DNA from: a virus
Direction: 5' to 3' (one strand)
Virus record (IMG/VR): IMGVR_UViG_3300043568_002062
Coordinates: 1-29,543 of that record
DNA: 29,543 nt
The stretch's first letter is position 1, and each line of letters starts with the position of its first letter. The position numbers and the translations under genes were made by a program. This document shows positions 24,606-29,543 of this stretch, one piece after another. The notes under the pieces were generated by a model, which was given only the letters and a program-made list of their open reading frames with translations, was not told where the DNA came from and did not search any database.

Positions 24606-24934
24606 TGATTACTTTTACCGAAATAGCACACGCCAGAATAAAAAAACAACTACTCAGTAGGGGACATGGCATAGGAATCAAAGTGGGTGTAAAAACCACA
24701 GGATGCAGTGGCCTAGCGTATGTGTTGGAATATGTTGACAAACTTGTGGATGAACATGCATTGTACCACATCACAGGAACATCTGATTTTGCTGTTGTGA
24801 TAGACAAAAAACACGAACCTTACCTAACAGGAATGATTGTTGATTATGTTCGTAACGGACTAAACGAAGGGTTTGAGTTTCAAAATCCCAACGAACGCGA
24901 TCGTTGTGGATGTGGTGAAAGTTTTAGGATATAA
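24605..24934 (+). CDS. iscA: A-type Fe-S carrier, IscA/HesB family
   Basis: A 109-residue protein from the ATG at 24605; a GTG one codon earlier is possible. The three conserved ligand cysteines of A-type carriers are present: C34 in TTGCSGLAY and C101/C103 in RCGCGESF, at nearly the same positions as in E. coli IscA. The family accepts Fe-S clusters from a scaffold and passes them to target apoproteins. It is followed at once by IscU and an ErpA-like carrier, forming a compact Fe-S unit. Assigning it to IscA rather than another A-type member is approximate. Confidence 0.88.
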   Translation: MITFTEIAHARIKKQLLSRGHGIGIKVGVKTTGCSGLAYVLEYVDKLVDEHALYHITGTSDFAVVIDKKHEPYLTGMIVDYVRNGLNEGFEFQNPNERDRCGCGESFRI

Positions 24935-24935
24935 C

Positions 24936-25316
24936 ATGGCATATTCACAAAAAGTAATTGATCATTATGAGAATCCACGCAACGTGGGCAAATTTGAAAT
25001 TGACGACAGCGTGGGCACCGGAATGGTAGGTGCGCCCGCTTGCGGCGACGTTATGAAGTTGCAAATCAAAGTAGAAGACGGAGTGATTATAGATGCCAAA
25101 TTCAAAACATACGGATGCGGATCAGCCATTGCAAGCTCAAGCCTTGTTACAGAATGGGTCAAGGGAAAAACACTTGACCAAGCGGGAAAGATTACTAATT
25201 CAACAATTGCTGAGGAACTTGCCCTACCACCGGTTAAAATACATTGTAGCATACTTGCAGAAGATGCTATCAAAGCCGCAGTAGAAGATTATAGGAAAAA
25301 ACATGGATCAAGTTAA
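24936..25316 (+). CDS. iscU: Fe-S cluster assembly scaffold IscU
   Basis: A 126-residue protein from the ATG at 24936, one base after the upstream stop. All scaffold residues are visible: C36 and D38 in APACGDVM, C61 in [11 protein letters not shown], and H103/C104 in KIHCS. The LPPVK motif at 97-101 is the site bound by the HscA chaperone in bacterial IscU, and its presence suggests that the phage protein can work with host HscA/HscB. Length and numbering are within two residues of E. coli IscU. No IscS desulfurase is encoded here, so sulfur must come from the host enzyme. It overlaps the ErpA-like gene by 14 nt. Confidence 0.93.
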   Translation: MAYSQKVIDHYENPRNVGKFEIDDSVGTGMVGAPACGDVMKLQIKVEDGVIIDAKFKTYGCGSAIASSSLVTEWVKGKTLDQAGKITNSTIAEELALPPVKIHCSILAEDAIKAAVEDYRKKHGSS

Positions 25317-25632
25317 TATCACAGAACCTGCAATGTTACGCATAGCAGATCTACTAGCAGAAGAAAACAATCCAAAATTAAAATTGCGTACTTTCGTACA
25401 AGGTGGCGGCTGTTCGGGATTCCAGTATGGATTTACATTTGATGAACAACAAAACGAAGATGATTTTGTTGTTGAACGACCCGGAATGACTTTGTTGGTA
25501 GATGCAATCAGTATGCAATACTTGCAAGGATCCACTGTAGACTACAAGGACGACTTGTCTGGCAGCAGTTTTACTATCAAAAATCCCAATGCAGAATCCA
25601 CATGCGGTTGCGGCAGCAGTTTTTCCGTTTAA
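25303..25632 (+). CDS. erpA: A-type Fe-S insertion protein, ErpA-like
   Basis: A 109-residue protein. [15 protein letters not shown] with C37 is the characteristic ErpA form of the A-type motif, and STCGCGSSF supplies C101 and C103. ErpA delivers [4Fe-4S] clusters to late targets. It is clearly distinct from the IscA-like carrier two genes upstream, so the phage carries two different carriers around one scaffold. The start lies 14 nt inside iscU, so translation is coupled. The five radical SAM enzymes encoded upstream are natural client candidates. Confidence 0.9.
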   Translation: MDQVNITEPAMLRIADLLAEENNPKLKLRTFVQGGGCSGFQYGFTFDEQQNEDDFVVERPGMTLLVDAISMQYLQGSTVDYKDDLSGSSFTIKNPNAESTCGCGSSFSV

Positions 25633-25647
25633 AATGGTAAAAATCAA

Positions 25648-25676
25648 TTGACAGTTTGTCAAAAACATTGTATAAT
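25648..25676 (+). promoter_or_regulatory. Perfect sigma-70 promoter before DNA ligase
   Basis: TTGACA at 25648-25653, exactly 17 nt of spacer, and TATAAT at 25671-25676. This is the full consensus for a housekeeping sigma factor. The predicted transcript start (about 25683) is just ahead of the ATG at 25695, giving a very short leader. Confidence 0.85.
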
Positions 25677-25694
25677 AATTGCATAAGTTAACAA

Positions 25695-26999
25695 ATGGAA
25701 ACTCTAATGCACGATCCCTGCGATTCCGTTATTCGTAGTCTTGAAGACCACCCTAGCCGTCTCAACAAAGAAGCCATCATCGAAGCCCAAGCACACAACA
25801 CCGAGTTGTTCGAAGGCTTCAATCTGGCTCTTAGTCCGTTTGTCACGTTTGGTGTCAAGAAAGTTCCCACACACGGTGGTCCAGACGGACAAGGACTTCC
25901 TTGGGTTGCATTCAAAGAACTTTGTAATCTGTTGAGCACACGAAAACTCACAGGCGATGATGCTCGTAGTGCAATTGAACTGGCACTTGGCGCCAGCACA
26001 CAAAGTCAGTGGAATGATTGGTATCGTCGTATCCTGATCAAAGACCTGCGATGTGGCGTCAGTGAGAAGACTGTAAACAAAATTAAAAAGAACGCTGTGC
26101 CCTTGTTTGAATGCATGTTGGCACACGATGGTGCCAATCACGAAAGCAAGGTAACAGGCAAGAAATTGCTGGAGCCAAAACTGGACGGTGTTCGCGCATT
26201 GTTGATTATCAATGCAGAAGCTCGTTCTGCTACAATCTACAGCCGCAATGGCAAGATTTTGGAAAACTTTGGGCACATTACCAAAGGCATTGAAGACAAC
26301 TTTGAACTGTTTGAACGCAGTATGGTGATTGATGGTGAGGTTGTTAGTTCAAGTTTCCAAGCACTTATGAAGCAAGTTCATCGTAAAAGCGATGCCGAAG
26401 CAGGTGATGCACGTCTAATGGCATTTGACATCCTGCCATTGTCTGAATTTCTTGCAGGTAAAAGCACAATGGGACAACGTCGTCGTTCCAATCTGCTTCG
26501 CTCTTTGAAAGCCACACTGGACAAAGTTGGCAGCATTGATATTATTCCACAACTTGAAGTTGATCTGGGTACAGCCGTTGGCGAAATACAATTTGTACAA
26601 TACAACAAAGATGCTATCGCCGCAGGATTTGAAGGCATTATGATCAAAGACATAGATGCACCTTATGTGTGCAAACGTCACGTGGCTTGGCTGAAACAAA
26701 AGCCATTCATCGAAGTAAGTTTGACTATTGTGGGCATTGAGCCAGGAACAGGTAAAAATGAAGGCAAAATGGGCGCAGTTATCTGCGAGGGTACGGAGGA
26801 TGGCAAGTTCATCCGTGTTAATGTTGGCTCTGGCTGGACAGATGATCAGAGAGCCGAAGTTGACGATTCGGTCATTGGTCAAGTCCTGGAAGTGCGAGCA
26901 GATGCAATTACTCGGAGCCAAGATAGTGAAGACGTATACAGCCTCCGCTTTCCACGGGCTCTTCGATTCCGAGGTTTTACAGCAGGTGAAAAACTATAA
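25695..26999 (+). CDS. ATP-dependent DNA ligase
   Basis: A 434-residue protein. Nucleotidyltransferase motif I is EPKLDGVR with the lysine that is adenylated at K162. Motif III is MVIDGEVVS with E215. Motif IV is GFEGIMIKD with E313, and motif V WLKQKPF lies at about 332-338. An oligonucleotide-binding fold follows (VSLTIVGIEPGTGK, then VLEVRADAIT). The 160-residue N-terminal helical part is consistent with a T4-type ligase. It joins nicks during phage replication and repair. It is the first gene of a three-gene unit behind a perfect early promoter. The Shine-Dalgarno before ATG 25695 is weak and a second in-frame ATG at 25707 is possible. Confidence 0.93.
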   Translation: METLMHDPCDSVIRSLEDHPSRLNKEAIIEAQAHNTELFEGFNLALSPFVTFGVKKVPTHGGPDGQGLPWVAFKELCNLLSTRKLTGDDARSAIELALGASTQSQWNDWYRRILIKDLRCGVSEKTVNKIKKNAVPLFECMLAHDGANHESKVTGKKLLEPKLDGVRALLIINAEARSATIYSRNGKILENFGHITKGIEDNFELFERSMVIDGEVVSSSFQALMKQVHRKSDAEAGDARLMAFDILPLSEFLAGKSTMGQRRRSNLLRSLKATLDKVGSIDIIPQLEVDLGTAVGEIQFVQYNKDAIAAGFEGIMIKDIDAPYVCKRHVAWLKQKPFIEVSLTIVGIEPGTGKNEGKMGAVICEGTEDGKFIRVNVGSGWTDDQRAEVDDSVIGQVLEVRADAITRSQDSEDVYSLRFPRALRFRGFTAGEKL

Positions 27000-27000
27000 C

Positions 27001-27243
27001 ATGGACAAAGAAGCTGTTAAAAATTTAATGTTCGGTGGCTTCTGCGAGTTGACTAGAGACAGTCGATTCTACCACCACAGTGCCGTAGGTCCGGAATATT
27101 GTTACTTTACTGATCGAGGTAAAATTGCCGTAACAGATTTTATGACTCAAATGGCAGTAAATATACACAAAGCTGAATTGGTTGATTTGGATAAGAGAGC
27201 CAAGGAGCTGGTCATCAACGGACTAAAAGGAGAAAGTGTTTAA
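27001..27243 (+). CDS. Small protein of unknown function
   Basis: An 80-residue protein from the ATG at 27001, one base after the ligase stop; a longer in-frame start at 26728 lies inside the ligase gene. I do not recognise it. It has an aromatic-rich middle ([19 protein letters not shown]) and a helical C-terminal half ([19 protein letters not shown]). It lies between ligase and IF-1 and is probably expressed early with them. The AAGGAG near its end probably serves the next gene. Confidence 0.65.
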   Translation: MDKEAVKNLMFGGFCELTRDSRFYHHSAVGPEYCYFTDRGKIAVTDFMTQMAVNIHKAELVDLDKRAKELVINGLKGESV

Positions 27244-27245
27244 TC

Positions 27246-27464
27246 GTGTCTAAGCAAGATCAAATTTCATCAAGTGGAATTGTACAGGAAGTGTTGCCCA
27301 ATGCTATGTTCAAAGTAAAATTAGAACAAGGCCATGTGATATTAGGGCATATCAGTGGTAAGATGCGCCAGAACAAGATACAGGTGTTGCTGGGCGACAA
27401 AGTTAGATGCGAATTAAGCCCATACGATCTTAGCAAAGGTCGTATAGTATTTCGTGAAAAGTAA
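27246..27464 (+). CDS. infA: Translation initiation factor IF-1 homologue
   Basis: A 72-residue protein, the same length as E. coli IF-1. [50 protein letters not shown] and a final FREK follow the bacterial IF-1 sequence throughout, covering the whole OB fold. IF-1 binds the ribosomal A site on the 30S subunit during initiation. The start is GTG at 27246, with AAGGAG 13 nt upstream; no in-frame ATG occurs before residue 20, so GTG is required. It is the last gene before a strong terminator. A phage copy could bias initiation towards phage messages, but this is inference. Confidence 0.92.
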   Translation: MSKQDQISSSGIVQEVLPNAMFKVKLEQGHVILGHISGKMRQNKIQVLLGDKVRCELSPYDLSKGRIVFREK

Positions 27465-27469
27465 ATCAT

Positions 27470-27497
27470 AAAAAAGCGCCTTCCGGCGCTTTTTTTT
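27470..27497. terminator. Bidirectional intrinsic terminator
   Basis: AGCGCC at 27475-27480, loop TTCC, and GGCGCT at 27485-27490, flanked by an A-run on the left and a T-run on the right, so it works in both directions. It separates the plus-strand IF-1 gene from the convergent minus-strand HNH gene, whose TAA stop lies inside the T-run. Confidence 0.92.
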
Positions 27498-28005
27498 ATG
27501 TCAAGTAGTTAGCCCAACTTGGATGTTGGAAATCCCATAACATTCTCTTACGCTTTTCAGCCAATTGAAAGTATGTAGGCTTGACAGGCATATGCTTGGG
27601 CACAATCTTTTTGTTGTTGCCTTTGTTGGCATTGCAAGGGCCGCAGGCGCAGACAGTGTTTTCAAACGTGGTCTTACCGCCGTGGCTTGTTGGCAAAATG
27701 TGGTCCAGTGTAGCAGTTTTACGGCTGACATCGTCACCACAGTATTGACAAGCATAGCCGTCGCGAAGAAATACGTTTTGTTTGGAAAACCGTATTCCAG
27801 TCTTTTTCTTTTGGTATTCTTTCAAGATCATAACAGCAGGCACCGGTGTGCTCCACTTTTCTGATCTAACAATCCAGTTGTCGTACCATTCTAGTACAAT
27901 AGCCTTGTCAGAAACCATATATCTTATTGCTTCTTCCCAAGAAATTGTACTCAAAGGAAGCATGGATACTGGAGATGCGTCAGCGTTGAGGATTAAACAA
28001 GTCAT
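27496..28005 (-). CDS. HNH endonuclease
   Basis: A 169-residue protein on the minus strand. FLRDGYACQYCGDD supplies the first Cys pair (C86, C89), ATLDHILPTSHGG the catalytic His (H102) with its Asp, FENTV the central Asn (N116), and CGPCNANKGN the second Cys pair (C121, C124) with the final Asn. This is the zinc-bound McrA-like HNH arrangement. About 80 N-terminal residues precede the nuclease and are not assigned. In phages such enzymes act in homing, in packaging or on host DNA; nothing here decides which. It is served by its own perfect sigma-70 promoter. Confidence 0.88.
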   Translation of the reverse strand: MTCLILNADASPVSMLPLSTISWEEAIRYMVSDKAIVLEWYDNWIVRSEKWSTPVPAVMILKEYQKKKTGIRFSKQNVFLRDGYACQYCGDDVSRKTATLDHILPTSHGGKTTFENTVCACGPCNANKGNNKKIVPKHMPVKPTYFQLAEKRKRMLWDFQHPSWANYLT

Positions 28006-28047
28006 TTTATTTCTTTCAATAGTTTTGGCTGTAACCCAGAAGTATTT

Positions 28048-28076
28048 ATTATAGTTGAAACTGTCGCTTTTGTCAA
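28048..28076 (-). promoter_or_regulatory. Perfect sigma-70 promoter before HNH gene
   Basis: On the minus strand TTGACA (28076-28071), a 17-nt spacer and TATAAT (28053-28048), identical to consensus. The -35 begins directly after the stop of the zinc-ribbon gene. The overlapping minus-strand AATAAATAC also resembles a T4 late element, so dual timing is possible. Confidence 0.85.
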
Positions 28077-28355
28077 TTAGATTTTGGTATCGCTATCCGC
28101 CGGAGTGTTCCAAAACTTTCTATTTTCTACACCAGCTTTTTGAGCAAATTGTTTTGGATTACATCCAGAACAGACATGCTGATAATCGTTGCTGATACGT
28201 TTCCGATCCATTGATCCTTGCTCTCGCTCAAATACAGTATTGCAGGAATCGCATTTAAGAACCACTACAGTTCGATATCTAGTATATGCATGTGACTTTT
28301 TGTACTTGCTGGTACGAGTATATTCAATTTTAACTTTGAGTGTTTCTATCAACAT
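28077..28355 (-). CDS. Small zinc-ribbon protein
   Basis: A 92-residue basic protein on the minus strand from the ATG at 28355; a TTG one codon earlier is possible. Two Cys pairs, KCDSCNTVF (C35, C38) and HVCSGCNPK (C62, C65), form a probable zinc site. The surrounding EREQGSMDRKR and QFAQKAGVENRKFW are rich in basic residues, suggesting nucleic-acid binding. No nuclease His/Asn triad was found between or after the Cys pairs. It lies just upstream of the HNH gene on the same strand. A TATAAT-like -10 occurs at 28373-28378 (minus strand) without a well-spaced -35. Confidence 0.68.
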   Translation of the reverse strand: MLIETLKVKIEYTRTSKYKKSHAYTRYRTVVVLKCDSCNTVFEREQGSMDRKRISNDYQHVCSGCNPKQFAQKAGVENRKFWNTPADSDTKI

Positions 28356-28388
28356 CAACTATTTACATTCGGATTATAAAAGGTAAAA

Positions 28389-28396
28389 CTAAATAC
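28389..28396 (+). promoter_or_regulatory. T4-late-like promoter element
   Basis: CTAAATAC lies about 30 nt before the fibre gene ATG and resembles the T4 late consensus TATAAATA. No -35 is evident. This fits a structural gene switched on late, unlike the sigma-70 promoters of the ligase and HNH genes. Confidence 0.5.
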
Positions 28397-28426
28397 CGTA
28401 TCAAGGAAGCCTGAGGGCTATACATT

Positions 28427-29543
28427 ATGACAATCCATTACGTAAACACAGGTTCTAGCCCAAATGCAGGCAACGGCGACAGCTTAAGAGTTGCTTTCAA
28501 TAAAATCAATGCCAATTTTGGCGAACTAACCAATCAAATTTCTGGAATAGTTGTATCAACATCCACATTGGTAGCCGGTACATATACCCTTGCATTATCC
28601 ACTTCTGGATCAGTTACACTAAATGGTGTGCCTTTTGTAAGTGGTGACGGATTAACTGGCCCAATATGGCAACTAACTAGCGGCTCATCGGTAGTAAGTC
28701 TTGCTTCTAATGGTTATATAACTTTAGCAAATGGCGCACAATTATACGATTATGGATCTACTTCTAGTAATGGTTATGGAATAACAGATAGTTTAGGTGG
28801 CACCTACATTGGTTACGACCCAGCTGATACGCTCGGTGCCCTACACATGGATTCGTACAATGGTAAAAATATCAGGATTCGTACAACTCCAGAAGGAACA
28901 AGTAACTATAAAGATTGGCTGTTTAGTGCAGGAGGTACACTGAGTGTACCTGGTTCTATTTTACCCAACGCAGATTTAGCCTACGACCTGGGATCGAGTT
29001 CTACACAATGGCGTAGTCTATGGGTAGGCACAAATACCATTTATATTAATCGTATTCCTTTGTCCATAACTCAAGGTGGCGATTTAACAATTAATGGAAA
29101 TATTGTCGGTGCTAAGGGAGATCCTGGAGCCGATGGAGCACCTGGAGCCGATGGAGCACCTGGAGCCGATGGAGCACCTGGAGCCGATGGAGCACCTGGA
29201 GCCGATGGCGCTCAAGGTATTCAGGGCATACAAGGCGTTCAGGGACTTACGGGCAATACAGGAACACAGGGCATTCAAGGCATTCAAGGGATACAGGGTA
29301 TTCAAGGGATACAAGGAAATCGCGGTACTGGATTTGATACGTTAATTAGTACTGATACATTTACAATCAGTACTGGAACTAAATCTCTAACAGTTAATAT
29401 TAGTTCTACACAAAGCGGATATGTTCCAGGAACTATTATAGGTCTAGTAGCAATTGGTAGTCCTAATAACTCTTTTGCAATAGGTGGTATTATAACTTCA
29501 TACACTGGAACAAGTATGACTATTAACAGTAATTACACTGTTG
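28427..29543 (+). CDS. Virion fibre/structural protein with collagen-like stem (3' end beyond window)
   Basis: The frame is open from the ATG at 28427 to the window end (372 codons visible), with GAGGG 9 nt before the start. The N-terminus, NTGSSPNAGNGDSLRVAF followed by NKINANFGEL, is the capsid-attached head region common in T4-like marine phage fibre and structural proteins. Next comes a Ser/Thr/Gly-rich beta region, including LAYDLGSSSTQWRSLWVG as seen in trimeric fibre repeats. A collagen-like stretch of Gly-X-Y triplets follows: five PGADGA units, then repeated GIQ triplets ending in GNRGTG. The sequence then returns to beta-rich repeats. It is probably a trimeric tail fibre or whisker; receptor-binding parts would lie beyond the window. 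Confidence 0.85.
   Translation, partial: MTIHYVNTGSSPNAGNGDSLRVAFNKINANFGELTNQISGIVVSTSTLVAGTYTLALSTSGSVTLNGVPFVSGDGLTGPIWQLTSGSSVVSLASNGYITLANGAQLYDYGSTSSNGYGITDSLGGTYIGYDPADTLGALHMDSYNGKNIRIRTTPEGTSNYKDWLFSAGGTLSVPGSILPNADLAYDLGSSSTQWRSLWVGTNTIYINRIPLSITQGGDLTINGNIVGAKGDPGADGAPGADGAPGADGAPGADGAPGADGAQGIQGIQGVQGLTGNTGTQGIQGIQGIQGIQGIQGNRGTGFDTLISTDTFTISTGTKSLTVNISSTQSGYVPGTIIGLVAIGSPNNSFAIGGIITSYTGTSMTINSNYTV
29123..29212 (+). repeat. 18-bp tandem repeat encoding PGADGA
   Basis: The unit CCTGGAGCCGATGGAGCA occurs four times exactly (29123-29194), followed by a fifth copy altered in its last bases (29195-29212). Each unit encodes two collagen-like triplets. The block is GC-rich compared with its surroundings, and the exact copies can expand or contract in frame by slippage. 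Confidence 0.92.

Noticed and set aside
25704-26276. 190-codon open frame on the minus strand
   Set aside because: It lies wholly inside the DNA ligase gene, whose motifs are unmistakable; the minus-strand product has no recognisable motif or start signal.
28373-28378. Full promoter for the zinc-ribbon gene
   Set aside because: A minus-strand TATAAT is present, but the only -35-like TTGATA is 20 nt away and the leader would be very short; it is left as a remark in the gene entry.
29123-29212. Possible CRISPR-like array
   Set aside because: The repeats are directly adjacent, with no spacers, and encode protein in frame.
29084-29345. Open frames in other phases over the collagen-like repeat
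   Set aside because: They are by-products of the 18-bp tandem repeat; the frame from 28427 gives Gly-X-Y triplets and stays open to the window end.
1-29543. tRNA genes or an integrase/attachment site
   Set aside because: No cloverleaf-like segment or recombinase motif was seen, and intergenic space is almost absent.

Overview
The window reads as a stretch of a marine, T4-like tailed-phage genome, probably a large myovirus. The evidence is tightly packed overlapping genes, a virion fibre gene with a collagen-like stem, a SleB-type lysis hydrolase beside a small membrane protein, an ATP-dependent DNA ligase, an HNH endonuclease, and accessory metabolic genes (Fe-S assembly factors, IF-1) that marine phages sometimes carry. 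The host cannot be named. Three promoters of the sigma-70 type are visible, two of them perfect TTGACA-N17-TATAAT, so early genes are probably read by a host polymerase with an ordinary housekeeping sigma factor. No tRNA, CRISPR array, insertion sequence or attachment site was seen. No gap between genes exceeds about 90 bp.

Region A (1-23335) is one plus-strand run of 24 genes whose neighbours overlap or lie within about 10 bp of each other. It starts with the 3' part of a GT-A-like glycosyltransferase gene. Five radical SAM enzyme genes follow: three with an N-terminal auxiliary Cys region, one with a C-terminal Cys cluster, and one B12-binding type. Then come three SGNH-like proteins, three large paralogous proteins with a glycosyltransferase-like C-terminal block, an RmlC sugar epimerase, a short ThDP-enzyme alpha subunit, three extended-SDR nucleotide-sugar epimerase/dehydratases with a 2OG-Fe(II) oxygenase among them, a DUF4254-like protein, three more SGNH-like proteins, the ThDP beta-type partner, and a methyltransferase-like protein. 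The simplest reading is a pathway that builds, tailors and attaches an unusual sugar or acylated glycan, on the virion or on the host envelope. The product is unknown.

Region B (23336-25632) starts with a sigma-70-like promoter and a strong Shine-Dalgarno. It encodes a membrane-anchored SleB/Hydrolase_2 enzyme, a polytopic membrane protein (holin candidate), an unknown 83-residue protein, and a compact Fe-S set: an IscA-like carrier, an IscU scaffold and an ErpA-like carrier. No cysteine desulfurase or chaperone is present. The five radical SAM enzymes of region A are obvious consumers of [4Fe-4S] clusters.

Region C (25633-27497) is a self-contained operon: a perfect sigma-70 promoter, an ATP-dependent DNA ligase, an 80-residue unknown protein, an IF-1 homologue with a GTG start, and a GC-rich hairpin terminator.

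Region D (27496-28355) is on the minus strand: an HNH endonuclease with its own perfect promoter, preceded by a small zinc-ribbon protein. Region E (28389-29543, plus strand) has a T4-late-like promoter element followed by the 5' part of a virion fibre gene that runs off the window.
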